This document shows, in pieces, positions 31,566-41,677 of a DNA stretch of 64,000 nt. The translations under genes and the position numbers were made by a program. Each line of letters starts with the position of its first letter. Position 1 is the stretch's first letter. Source of the DNA: Mariniblastus sp. (lineage in GTDB: Bacteria; Planctomycetota; Planctomycetia; Pirellulales; Pirellulaceae); the NCBI GenBank assembly GCA_028823415.1, contig JAPKBL010000003.1, positions 48,209-112,208 on the forward strand, in the 5' to 3' direction. The notes under the pieces are model-generated. The model saw only the letters and a list, made by a program, of their open reading frames with translations, made no database searches and was not told where the DNA came from.

Positions 31566-33929
31566 GTGGAAGATATCCGTAAAAAGCCATCTTTTTCTTT
31601 GGATGAAGCCGCCAGCATCGCGCGCGAACATTTTGGGATCTTCGGCATCGCGACCCAGTTGCCTGGCGAGCGGGATCAGAATTTCAAGATCACCGCAAAG
31701 GCCGGTGAGTTTGTGATAAAAATTTCCAATCCGGACCTCTCCGTAAATGTCTTAGCGTTGGAAAACGCTGCAATTCAGATCGCTGGCGGATTAGCAGATA
31801 CCGAACCGCACGCGTTCGAGGTTCCGAAATTAACTCGCTCAAAAGCGGGCAGCACAATTGTGGCGGTTCAGAGCGGAGCGAAACAGATTTGCCAAGTCCG
31901 CTGTATCAGTTTTTTGAAGGGCGTGCCCTTGGCGGAGTTTGAGCAGCACTCACCTGCCCTGCTGAGAGAGCTTGGACGCCAACTCGGTTCTTTGGATAAG
32001 AGTCTTGCTGCACTCAATAGCAGTGTTGCCGCCCAGCGAGATTTGCAATGGGATCTTTTAAATGCAGCGGAGATTGTCAAAAGAATTGGTCCGAATTTTG
32101 AAGACGCTGAGAAGCGGGCTCTGCTGGGTACCTTTATTTCTCACTATCAAAAAATTGAATCGCGGATTAGTTCACTTCCGCGGTCGGTGATTCATAATGA
32201 TGCCAACGACTACAATATTTTGGTTTATCAGGATGGGGTGACGAATCAAGCATTGATTAGTTTGATTGATTTTGGCGACGTTCTTTTTTCGCATACAGTT
32301 TTCGATCTAGCGATTTGTGCTGCCTACGTCATTCTTGGAAAACAGGAACCCGTTGAGGCGATGTGCGAGCTGGTTGCCGGTTATCATGAGAGTTCTCGAT
32401 TAAGCGAACTCGAATTGTCCGTGTTGTTTCCGTTGATTTGCATGCGGCTTTGCCAGAGTGTTTGTTTAGCATCCGAACAGCATGCACAGCAGCCGGATAA
32501 CGAGTACCTTTGCATCTCCGAAGAGCCAGCCTGGGCGGCACTTGAAGTGGTTTCTACGCTCAATGTCTCGATGGTTCACTCCAATCTTTCCCGCGCCTGC
32601 AGTGGAGTTGCTGCGAAAAACACTTCTGGCGGCTCGCTGGATTCAATTGATATCGAGCGCCTAAGGGAAAAATATATTGCCCCGTCGTTGAGTTTGGCTT
32701 ACGAGAAACCGTTACACTTGGTGCGTGGCAGCGGCCAATATTTATTTGATCCTTCCGACGTGACGTACCTCGATTGTGTGAATAACGTTTGCCATGTTGG
32801 GCATTGCCGGACTGAAGTTGTCGATGCGGCTACCTTGCAAATGGGGCAGATCAACACCAATACGCGGTATCTCCACGAAAATATTGTTCGCTATGGCGAG
32901 CGTTTGGCCTCCACCTTGCCCGATGGGCTGGACGTTTGTTACTTCGTTAATTCCGGCAGTGAAGCCAATGATTTAGCAGTTCGGCTGGCCAGAGCATTCC
33001 GCGGCCATCAGGATTTTGTCGTGATTGATCATGCCTATCATGGGCACGCCAGTTCGCTAATCGACTTAAGCCCCTATAAATTCGCTCGCTCGGGCGGAGC
33101 CGGTAAGCCGCCTGGGACACACGTTGTTCCAATTCCCGACGGTTACCGAGGAACCTATAAATCTCACGAACCGGAGTGTGGCGCGGCTTATGCCGCGATG
33201 GCCCGTCAAGTTCTGGAGGTCGCAACTTCGGGCGGACGGACGATTGCTGGTTGCCTCGTTGAGTCAATTCTCGGATGCGGTGGGCAGGTTCCTTTGCCGG
33301 TGGGCTATCTTGAGCGATTGTACGCAAACGTGAGGCAAGCCGGTGGTGTATGTATTGCCGATGAAGTTCAAATTGGATTCGGACGAGTGGGATCCCATTT
33401 TTGGGGATTTCAACAGCACAATGTCGTTCCCGATATTGTGACCATGGGAAAACCGATTGGAAACGGGCATCCACTTGGCGCTGTTGTGACGACACGTGAG
33501 ATTGCCGACGCGTTTGATAACGGAATGGAGTATTTTAATACGTTTGGAGGAAATCCGGTATCTTGTGCTGTCGGGATGGCCGTCCTTGACGTGATTGAAA
33601 AAGAGCAACTTCAGCAAAGCGCGGCAAAAATCGGCAACTGGCTGTTGGCGCAGTTAGGGGAATTGAAAGTTCAGTTTCCCTGTATTGGTGACGTACGTGG
33701 GAGCGGATTGTTTCTCGGGATTGAACTGGTTCTCGATCACCATCATTTGTTGCCAGCGACCGATCTCGCCAACGCCGTGGTCGAGCGCATGAAGGAACGC
33801 CGCGTTTTATTGAGCACTGACGGCCCCTATGGAAATGTCATCAAGTTCAAGCCACCAATGGTCTTTACCGAGGGAGATGCCGAACGACTCGTGACGACTT
33901 TGCGTGAGACCTTTGACGAGCTTGGATGA
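31566..33929 (+). CDS. Fusion of APH-family kinase domain and class-III PLP-dependent aminotransferase / phospho-lyase
   Basis: N-terminal APH fold motifs ([17 protein letters not shown]...[17 protein letters not shown]); C-terminal class-III fold ([87 protein letters not shown]). Confidence 0.85.
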   Translation: MEDIRKKPSFSLDEAASIAREHFGIFGIATQLPGERDQNFKITAKAGEFVIKISNPDLSVNVLALENAAIQIAGGLADTEPHAFEVPKLTRSKAGSTIVAVQSGAKQICQVRCISFLKGVPLAEFEQHSPALLRELGRQLGSLDKSLAALNSSVAAQRDLQWDLLNAAEIVKRIGPNFEDAEKRALLGTFISHYQKIESRISSLPRSVIHNDANDYNILVYQDGVTNQALISLIDFGDVLFSHTVFDLAICAAYVILGKQEPVEAMCELVAGYHESSRLSELELSVLFPLICMRLCQSVCLASEQHAQQPDNEYLCISEEPAWAALEVVSTLNVSMVHSNLSRACSGVAAKNTSGGSLDSIDIERLREKYIAPSLSLAYEKPLHLVRGSGQYLFDPSDVTYLDCVNNVCHVGHCRTEVVDAATLQMGQINTNTRYLHENIVRYGERLASTLPDGLDVCYFVNSGSEANDLAVRLARAFRGHQDFVVIDHAYHGHASSLIDLSPYKFARSGGAGKPPGTHVVPIPDGYRGTYKSHEPECGAAYAAMARQVLEVATSGGRTIAGCLVESILGCGGQVPLPVGYLERLYANVRQAGGVCIADEVQIGFGRVGSHFWGFQQHNVVPDIVTMGKPIGNGHPLGAVVTTREIADAFDNGMEYFNTFGGNPVSCAVGMAVLDVIEKEQLQQSAAKIGNWLLAQLGELKVQFPCIGDVRGSGLFLGIELVLDHHHLLPATDLANAVVERMKERRVLLSTDGPYGNVIKFKPPMVFTEGDAERLVTTLRETFDELG

Positions 33930-34423
33930 TCTCTTTCGGGGCAATCTTTCCCCGTCGGTAAAGTTGGGTGGAGCTGTGCCAGTGGCTTGGTCGCGCCGAG
34001 CCGTTCCAGGGTATTACAGGCTGAGTCTCTAGTTGTTGCAGAAATCGTATTCAATTGGAGTGGGGAAGTGCAGCCTCTAAATGGGATCGATCTGCAACCC
34101 ATCGGATTGTTCTGTAGTTCTGGTGGCTTGAGCGTTCGCTTCAGAAATTGAATCTTGTTCCACTGCGATCGTATTGATTGCGGAATCCAAATCCATGATG
34201 TGAATATTTGATTGTTTTTTTCTAATAAACACGAGGCCTGTGCGTTTTGAAATCGTGGAGTGTTTTACTTTTTGTAGAAAAAGTCGTTATACTTGGAATA
34301 CCGTGAATTTAAAGTGTTGCAGCAGATTGCAAAACGTTCTTTAAAATTCGTTTGAACGGGTTGAGTGGGGCGGAAGAGAAGCGCCTGCGAAGGGTATTTA
34401 GATTTGGCCTGTAAGGTGATTTA

Positions 34424-35191
34424 GTGATGAGTCGTAAAATTTCTCAATCGAGAATCAGTCTAATTTTTATTGGGATTTGCCTCGGTTTGGTGGCGAGATA
34501 CATTCTCGGCGCCCCGCTGGAGGACGAATCACCCAAAATGGAAATTGATCGTTCGCTCAATCCGGCAGTGGTTTCTGATGATTTGGAAGCCAAGGTTAGT
34601 TCCATTGTTCGCGAAAATACTGAGGAGTGGAGCTCGGGTTTAGTTCCTCCGATTAAGTTGCCAGCTCAATCAAGTTTTCTTGGATTCGCAGAGGACTATC
34701 AGCAGAAGCTGTTCTTTCCACAAGAGCATGAATTTTCCCATAGCGAATCCGCTAAATTTGAGGCGCACGGTGCACTGCTTTGTGCATCCGGTTGTGCTGC
34801 GAGTCGCCATCCTACCGGTGAGCTTTCGGATGTCCGCTATCGGGAGCTTATTTCCGCGGTCGGACGCGGTCCTATGGCCGAGACGAACGAGGCACTTGAA
34901 GAGCTGATTTTTTTCGGCGGTCAAACTAGGCGGCAGATCAATGTGAATGGATTTGGAACTCTAGACGCTGATTGGGTTGGATTTCTGGGAGAGCAGCTTG
35001 CTTGTTCTCATGCCAAAATTTCTATTCGTGTTACCGACGAACAGGGTGTGGTGAGAACCTGGATTGAGCCAACTCGAGTACCGTTCGATCGCAGGCATGT
35101 ATTTTCGATGTCAACCAAAGAGCTTCAGCCATTGGTGACCAGTGGAACAGTAAAACGCGTCGGATTGAATCATGCGTGGATTCGTTTGTGA
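34424..35191 (+). CDS. Membrane-anchored or exported hypothetical protein
   Basis: N-terminal hydrophobic segment (ISLIFIGICLGLVARYILGA), ORF of 255 aa, no recognised domain. Confidence 0.55.
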   Translation: MMSRKISQSRISLIFIGICLGLVARYILGAPLEDESPKMEIDRSLNPAVVSDDLEAKVSSIVRENTEEWSSGLVPPIKLPAQSSFLGFAEDYQQKLFFPQEHEFSHSESAKFEAHGALLCASGCAASRHPTGELSDVRYRELISAVGRGPMAETNEALEELIFFGGQTRRQINVNGFGTLDADWVGFLGEQLACSHAKISIRVTDEQGVVRTWIEPTRVPFDRRHVFSMSTKELQPLVTSGTVKRVGLNHAWIRL

Positions 35192-35387
35192 CTCGAAGGT
35201 GTGCACTTTGTTGCAGGACCGTGGTTCACGATCCAGCGGGATGGAGAGGGTTGGCAATCACTTGGGCACGTTTGGATTAGTAACGGAGCTCAGGATTGTC
35301 AGGGGGAAATCGAAGTAAAGATCGAATTGGAGCGAACCAAGGCGACGTCCTAGTACTCCTGTTCGTTTCAATTCGTTGATGAATTCA

Positions 35388-38300
35388 GATACAAGTGAAT
35401 TCGAGTTGCAAGTCATAGCGGCATTGCCAGTCAGCGTAGTTGGCCTTTCGGCTTTATGATGCGAGTTGTTAGTTAAGAACCAATGATGTGTCGGATTTTT
35501 TGAGAAAAGTAAACAAATTAAATTGTCATTTACAGCAGGTCCAGTAATGAAGAAACGAGATATATTTACCATCTGTTTTTCAGCAATCACGGGCTTGCTG
35601 ATTCTGTCTCAAGTGCAAGCCGATCCCTGCGGGATGGTTCCTCCAATTTATATTGGGGATCAATCGCCGATCACGCGCATTGGGTTACAGAAAACTTATG
35701 TGTTTCATAAAGACGGGGTGGAGACGTTTGTGATCCGCCCCGGTTTTTCCGGGAACGTTGATAATTTTGGAATGTTAATTCCGTTTCCCAATCCGCCTGA
35801 GCTTAGAAAGGTCGCGGATAATACGTTTGAACAAATTGCTAATGCAATTGACCCGCCGGAAGTGGTTGTTGATTTAAGGCTCCGGATGGTGATGAAGTCC
35901 ATCAGCGGAGCTATACCAGAGGCGGCGATGATGGAAGACGCACCGCTGATGATGCAAAAGAATTCGGTGCAGGTATTAAAAGAAGAAGCGGTTGGGATGT
36001 ATGAAGTAGCAGTTCTCTCAGCCGGTTCCGCCGAAGCTCTCAAAAAATGGATGGACAAAAACGGTTATAAATATCCAGAGGGGATGGACAAAGTTACCGC
36101 CGATTACATTTCTGAAGGTTGGTGCTTTGTTGCGGTGAAAACAAAAGTTGGCGATCGGGCCGCTGTCAATCCACAGCCCGGTCAGCGTCGAGTAAAACCT
36201 GATTTGCCCGACGGTAGTGTTTTCGATGGGAACGTTCAGGGGATGGGGTTTCGTTTCAAATCTGAAGAGTTGGTCGTGCCGATGAGATTGTCGGCATTCA
36301 ACAAGGGCGAGTTGCGGAACGTTGTTTATTTGTTGACCGATGGCCCTCGGAAAATTCGGGCGATTCCGGAGGAGTATGTCGTCCGCCAGGTCAGCGGAAT
36401 CGATTTGTTTAACAACGTCACACGTCCGTTGCCGCTGCGGATTATCGGTGGAACGGAAAAAGACATTCCGAAGTATCGTCGAGATGGACTTGTGAAATCT
36501 CGGAATCCAGAGCCAAAAAACGGGATAGCAAAAGAGCTCTTTGCGTCTGATTTACTGGCGGTCGCGGATGGCACGCTTGCCCTCGGCCACGAGGAAGAGG
36601 AAAAAGAGTTGTTAAATATTGGAGAGCATTTTGGTCTCCGCGGGCCAGATATCGATCGCAAGAACGCCATGGCTTTAAAGGTTGATCGAGAGAAAACTGT
36701 TGCCTCAGGACTTGAATTATTGAAATCGATGACGCTCACGGTTGTGGATGGCGATTTTCCTAGAGAAGTTCTTGCGAAGGAGAATTTGACGTTTGCCAAT
36801 TATCGCATGCCTCGCAACCGAAATAATACGCTGAACTATGATGCCAATCGTTTCGGTCCGGGTTCCAAGAAAGAGGGCACGCTAAAAGTTGGCTCAGTTA
36901 ACTGGAACGAGGTTGATTCGCAAGTGGTGAATACGCGAAATGAAGGTAGTCTTGGCGAGCCAGTTGAGAAAAGCTGGTGGGGGGCCCCTTACTCAGCCGG
37001 CATTTTAGTTTTTGGGTTTCTGGGAATGTTGGTTTTGCGGCGTTCCCGAGTGACGGCGATACAAGTGAATTCGAGTTGCAAGTCATAGCGGTACTGCCAG
37101 TCGGCGTAGTTGCCCTTCGGTTTTATGATGCGAGCTGTCGGTTTAGAGCCAATTATGCGTCGCGTTTTTTGAGAAAAGTAAACAAATTAAATTGTCATTT
37201 ACAGCAGGTTCAGTAATGAAGAAACGAGATATATTTACCATCTGTTTTTCAGCAATCGCGGGCTTGTTGATTCTGTCTCAAGTGCAAGCCGATCCCTGCG
37301 GGATGGTTCCTCCAATTTCTATTGGAAATCAATCGCCGATCACGCGAATCGGGCTTCAGAAAACTTACGTTTTCCATAAAGACGGCGTGGAGACATTTGT
37401 GATCCGCCCAGGGTTTTCCGGGAAGGTTGATAATTTTGGAATGTTAATTCCGTTTCCCAATCCGCCTGAGTTGAGAAAAGTTGCGGATAACACGTTTGAA
37501 CAAATTGCTAACGCGATAGACCCGCCAGAAATTGTGGTTGATTTAAGGCCCAGACCTGAGATGGCGTTTCTTAGACGTGGAGCCGGGGGGATGGCGATGG
37601 ACACACCGTTGATGATGAAGACGGATTCTGTCCAGGTTTTAAAAGAGGAAGCCGTTGGGATGTATGAGGTTGCTGTCCTCTCTGCAGGTTCCGCCGAAGC
37701 CCTGAAAAAATGGATGGACAAAAACGGTTATAAATATCCAGAGGGGATGGACAAAGTTACCGCCGATTACATTTCTGAAGGTTGGTGCTTTGTTGCGGTG
37801 AAAACAAAAGTTGGCGATCGGGCCGCTGTCAATCCACAGCCCGGTCAGCGTCGAGTAAAACCTGATTTGCCCGACGGTAGTGTTTTCGATGGGAACGTTC
37901 AGGGGATGGGGTTTCGTTTCAAATCTGAAGAGTTGGTCGTGCCGATGAGATTGTCGGCATTCAACAAGGGCGAGTTGCGGAACGTTGTTTATTTGTTGAC
38001 CGATGGCCCTCGGAAAATTCGGGCGATTCCGGAGGAGTATGTCGTCCGCCAGGTCAGCGGAATCGATTTGTTTAACAACGTCACACGTCCGTTGCCGCTG
38101 CGGATTATCGGTGGAACGGAAAAAGACATTCCGAAGTATCGTCGAGATGGACTTGTGAAATCTCGGAATCCAGAGCCAAAAAACGGGATAGCAAAAGAGC
38201 TCTTTGCGTCTGATTTACTGGCGGTCGCGGATGGCACGCTTGCCCTCGGCCACGAGGAAGAGGAAAAAGAGTTGTTAAATATTGGAGAGCATTTTGGTCT

Positions 38301-38723
38301 CCGCGGGCCAGATATCGATCGCAAGAACGCCATGGCTTTAAAGGTTGATCGAGAGAAAACTGTTGCCTCAGGACTTGAATTATTGAAATCGATGACGCTC
38401 ACGGTTGTGGATGGCGATTTTCCTAGAGAAGTTCTTGCGAAGGAGAATTTGACGTTTGCCAATTATCGCATGCCTCGCAACCGAAATAATACGCTGAACT
38501 ATGATGCCAATCGTTTCGGTCCGGGTTCCAAGAAAGAGGGCACGCTAAAAGTTGGCTCAGTTAACTGGAACGAGGTTGATTCGCAAGTGGTGAATACGCG
38601 AAATGAAGGTAGTCTTGGCGAGCCAGTTGAGAAGAGCAGTTGGGCTGCCTCCTACACGACCGGCATCTTAGTTTTTGGGTTTCTGGGAATGTTGGTTGTG
38701 CGGCGTTCCCGAGTGACGGCGAT
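35388..38723 (+). repeat. Tandem direct duplication, units ~35388-37060 and ~37058-38723
   Basis: Promoter region plus DUF2330 coding part present twice; repeat offset 1670 at the 5' end and 1663 through most of the gene; 36042-36970 matches 37705-38633 with no difference that I can see. Confidence 0.9.
35547..37088 (+). CDS. DUF2330-like exported protein, copy 1, truncated at the C-terminus by duplication
   Basis: ADPCGMVPPIYIGDQSPITRIGLQKTYVFHKDGVETFVIRPGFSGNVDNFGMLIPFPNPPELRKV; last residues QVNSSCKS are encoded by duplicated upstream DNA. Start revised to ATG 35547. Confidence 0.75.
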   Translation: MKKRDIFTICFSAITGLLILSQVQADPCGMVPPIYIGDQSPITRIGLQKTYVFHKDGVETFVIRPGFSGNVDNFGMLIPFPNPPELRKVADNTFEQIANAIDPPEVVVDLRLRMVMKSISGAIPEAAMMEDAPLMMQKNSVQVLKEEAVGMYEVAVLSAGSAEALKKWMDKNGYKYPEGMDKVTADYISEGWCFVAVKTKVGDRAAVNPQPGQRRVKPDLPDGSVFDGNVQGMGFRFKSEELVVPMRLSAFNKGELRNVVYLLTDGPRKIRAIPEEYVVRQVSGIDLFNNVTRPLPLRIIGGTEKDIPKYRRDGLVKSRNPEPKNGIAKELFASDLLAVADGTLALGHEEEEKELLNIGEHFGLRGPDIDRKNAMALKVDREKTVASGLELLKSMTLTVVDGDFPREVLAKENLTFANYRMPRNRNNTLNYDANRFGPGSKKEGTLKVGSVNWNEVDSQVVNTRNEGSLGEPVEKSWWGAPYSAGILVFGFLGMLVLRRSRVTAIQVNSSCKS

Positions 38724-39765
38724 CGTGGCCGTGTTGATGATAGGCGCCTTGGCTGTTCCAGCATTTGCTGCTGAGCCAACCGTCCTCGAATCACAGGATG
38801 AAATGATTGCTCAACTTGAGACATCAAAAACGGCGCAAACGGCGATCAAATCGATTCTTGCCAATACGAAAGAGAGCGATGCGAATCGCGAGACCATGAT
38901 CAAAAAGCTCTTGGCGGTCATTAAAAAAGACGAGTGTATTCCCAAGCGAGGCTGGGCTATTGCGGCGTTAGCCGAAATTGGAGGGCAGGACGTTGATGAA
39001 TATCTTTTAAATGTTCATGCGAACAATTTGCAAAATTCGGTCGTTCGAACTTGGGCCGCGGCAGCGAGGGTTTCCATGACGAAGACGACCAATGGGCTAA
39101 TTGAAAAGGCCAATTTAATTCCTCAATTTCCCAGTTTGGGACGCCCGATTGGGATGCGAATTGTTGAGGAAATGAAAGCGAATTCGGGTGATGTTAACGC
39201 TAATCAGGTTCTGGAAGTTGCATGGAAAGTACCTCAGATTGCAGCAGCCTTGGCACCGGTCATCACAGCCTTTGCTCCCAAGGAGTTGGTCGAGGTAATG
39301 GTGGAGGGGAATGATCCTCAGGTTCGGCGGATGGCGGCCGGTTATCTGGGAGCTATTGCCGGTCAAGGGAAACGTGAAGAAGTCGCAACGTCGGTGGTTG
39401 AATCGCTTGTATTTGATGCGATGGCGAAGGATGTCCCCTGGAAGGAAGGGGCTCTGTTTCTTCCTGCCATTTCATGGAATAAAACTGACGCGACAAAGCT
39501 TGTGGGTGAATTAGTGCGATGGATGCTGTGGTGCGATGTAAACAACAAACAGGAAGAGAAGCAGCAAATTCATAATAATTTGCGTAGTTTGGCATTGGCC
39601 AAAGTTGCAGGATACAAGTCTCCAGGGTGGCAGGAAGTCGATACTAATGCGTGGTTGGTAGCTTGGGGGAGTGTAGCAGGGCGGAAGGGTATCGAAGAGA
39701 TCCTTGAAGAACAGGGGCTTAGTGAGAGTGGGAAATATAATGTGGTACTGAGCGGCTTGAAATAA
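37216..39765 (+). CDS. DUF2330-like exported protein, copy 2, with C-terminal HEAT-repeat-like region
   Basis: Near-identical to copy 1 over the DUF2330 part; additional ~340 aa alpha-helical repeat C-terminus (KRGWAIAALAEIGGQDVDEYLL, DPQVRRMAAGYLGAIAGQGKREEVA). Start revised to ATG 37216. Confidence 0.75.
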   Translation: MKKRDIFTICFSAIAGLLILSQVQADPCGMVPPISIGNQSPITRIGLQKTYVFHKDGVETFVIRPGFSGKVDNFGMLIPFPNPPELRKVADNTFEQIANAIDPPEIVVDLRPRPEMAFLRRGAGGMAMDTPLMMKTDSVQVLKEEAVGMYEVAVLSAGSAEALKKWMDKNGYKYPEGMDKVTADYISEGWCFVAVKTKVGDRAAVNPQPGQRRVKPDLPDGSVFDGNVQGMGFRFKSEELVVPMRLSAFNKGELRNVVYLLTDGPRKIRAIPEEYVVRQVSGIDLFNNVTRPLPLRIIGGTEKDIPKYRRDGLVKSRNPEPKNGIAKELFASDLLAVADGTLALGHEEEEKELLNIGEHFGLRGPDIDRKNAMALKVDREKTVASGLELLKSMTLTVVDGDFPREVLAKENLTFANYRMPRNRNNTLNYDANRFGPGSKKEGTLKVGSVNWNEVDSQVVNTRNEGSLGEPVEKSSWAASYTTGILVFGFLGMLVVRRSRVTAIVAVLMIGALAVPAFAAEPTVLESQDEMIAQLETSKTAQTAIKSILANTKESDANRETMIKKLLAVIKKDECIPKRGWAIAALAEIGGQDVDEYLLNVHANNLQNSVVRTWAAAARVSMTKTTNGLIEKANLIPQFPSLGRPIGMRIVEEMKANSGDVNANQVLEVAWKVPQIAAALAPVITAFAPKELVEVMVEGNDPQVRRMAAGYLGAIAGQGKREEVATSVVESLVFDAMAKDVPWKEGALFLPAISWNKTDATKLVGELVRWMLWCDVNNKQEEKQQIHNNLRSLALAKVAGYKSPGWQEVDTNAWLVAWGSVAGRKGIEEILEEQGLSESGKYNVVLSGLK

Positions 39766-39992
39766 AGTTTCGCTGAAGAGTGTCGCGTTTCTGTCGCTTT
39801 GAAGTTGTCTTTTCATCATTTTGAGACTCGGTGGGATTGGATTTTATCGCTGGGCTTGAAATTTATTTTTTTGTTTTTGCCCGCGAAATAAGTTGTTATC
39901 GCGTGCGGAATTAAATTCTGTAAACCGAATCCCTGTTTTGCCGGTATACTAAGAAGGAGTAGTTGTTACTTTCGATTGGGAACTAGATCCAA

Positions 39993-41372
39993 ATGGACTC
40001 ACCTTCTGACTTTGAGCGTTCTGAAGATGAGCCTTCTGAAGTTGAAGGCTCACCCGTCGATCACCAGCGCAATCGTCTCCCCGATCCGGGGCGTCCGCGG
40101 GTCGTTTTCACAGGGCGGCCGGACGAACAAAATGAGTTCCCGTCTCCTGAACAAGATTCATTTAGCGAACCGGAAGTGTCTGCTCGAGCCGAATCCTTTC
40201 CTGTCAATGATTTGACGGAGGAAGTAAGGACAGCGACTCGGAGGCATCGCCGGGAACGCCCCGCGATTGGCGACGCACCGAAAGCGGGCAGCACGGGAAT
40301 TGGATTTTTTATTTTCAGCATTGTGTTTGTGCTTGGGATGTTTTTTCTCGGGCCTGAACTGGTGGAAAAATATCAGTACTCCGTCACCCGCGGTAAGATG
40401 ATGGCGGAATACGAGTTTGCGGTAGAGAATCTTGGCGGGCAGTCGCTTACCGATGTGTCCAACGCCTACCAAATGGTTGCGTTGAGCGTGCGGCCGAGCG
40501 TTGTCAGCATCAACGCGGTGAAGGACGGTGTTGGGCGTGTTGAAGAGAGTGGATTGGGTTCAGGTGTGATTATGTCAACAGACGGATTCATCCTCACAAA
40601 TCAGCATGTTGTCCGCGGCGCCAGTTCGATCTTTATTCAATTGCATGATCGCCGGCAGTTCGTCGCGACGTTAGTGGGAGAAGATGAATCGAGTGATCTG
40701 GCATTGTTGAAGATTGATGCTCCCGATCTGGTCCCGGCAACGTGGGGCGATAGCGACCAGGTCAATGTCGGTTCCATCGTCTGGGCGATTGGAAGTCCGT
40801 ATGGTTTTCAGCAGACCGTTACCTCGGGAATTATTAGCGGGAAGGATCGACCAGGGGATATCAATCACCCAACCCAGAGTTTGCTGCAAACGGATGCGGC
40901 GGTAAATCCCGGTAACAGTGGTGGTCCGTTGGTCGACGCCAAAGGGCGCGTGATCGGAATTAATACATCGATCTTTGGCGACTCTTTTCAGGGGATCAGT
41001 TTTGCCGTTCCCAGTGAAACGGCAAGATTTATTTATCGGGAGTTGAGTAAAAAAGGTGCGGTGACCCGAGGGTATCTAGGTGTAAAACCTGTCGAAGTAA
41101 AGCATCGGGATGCGATGAGGCTTCAATTACCAGATCTTGACGGAGCGATGCTGTCGCAAGTTGTCGAGGGTTCACCGGCCTTTGCTGCAGGGATCCGCTC
41201 GTTCGATATCATTCGTCAATGGAATGGAATTGAGGTGAAAAATTTTAAACACCTCTATCGATTGGCTGAAATGACTCGCCCCCAAACACTTGTTGAAGTC
41301 AACTTGATTCGCGATGGAAAAGAGAAGGTGACGCAGGTTGTCGTCGGAGCGCGTCCGGCAAGTATCCGATAG
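39993..41372 (+). CDS. HtrA/DegP-like trypsin-type serine protease with one PDZ domain and N-terminal membrane anchor
   Basis: GFILTNQHVV, SSDLALLKID, VNPGNSGGPLVDAKGRVIGIN catalytic motifs, PDZ region, TM segment IGFFIFSIVFVLGMFFLG. Confidence 0.9.
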   Translation: MDSPSDFERSEDEPSEVEGSPVDHQRNRLPDPGRPRVVFTGRPDEQNEFPSPEQDSFSEPEVSARAESFPVNDLTEEVRTATRRHRRERPAIGDAPKAGSTGIGFFIFSIVFVLGMFFLGPELVEKYQYSVTRGKMMAEYEFAVENLGGQSLTDVSNAYQMVALSVRPSVVSINAVKDGVGRVEESGLGSGVIMSTDGFILTNQHVVRGASSIFIQLHDRRQFVATLVGEDESSDLALLKIDAPDLVPATWGDSDQVNVGSIVWAIGSPYGFQQTVTSGIISGKDRPGDINHPTQSLLQTDAAVNPGNSGGPLVDAKGRVIGINTSIFGDSFQGISFAVPSETARFIYRELSKKGAVTRGYLGVKPVEVKHRDAMRLQLPDLDGAMLSQVVEGSPAFAAGIRSFDIIRQWNGIEVKNFKHLYRLAEMTRPQTLVEVNLIRDGKEKVTQVVVGARPASIR

Positions 41373-41677
41373 GCGATTCGGTTTGATCCAAGTTTGATTC
41401 AATTCAAAATTAGGTTTCAATTCCGGCGCGCTTTGCCTTGCTAGGATTTCCGTCAAAGTTTTCCTAGGTGTTAAAATTGGATTTTGCGTTTTCTTTTCGC
41501 GGACCCGAGTCGTCGTCATTCTCGGTCTAAACAAATGGATTGAATCGATATTTACCATAGGAAGAGCGGCCCAACGGTTCGATAACCATGGTAGCGGCGG
41601 GAAGCAACTTGACTGTGTTCTCGTGGCAAGCTTCAGGCCGCCATTTTAATTGACTTTACAGGGAAGTAACGTCATTC

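Noticed and set aside
32947-33495. 182-aa minus-strand ORF inside the kinase/PLP fusion gene
   Set aside because: Antisense shadow ORF; Arg/Gln-rich, no homology signature.
36326-38462. Two identical 157-aa minus-strand ORFs (36326..36799 and 37989..38462)
   Set aside because: Antisense shadows of the duplicated DUF2330 coding region; identity reflects the repeat, not a conserved gene.
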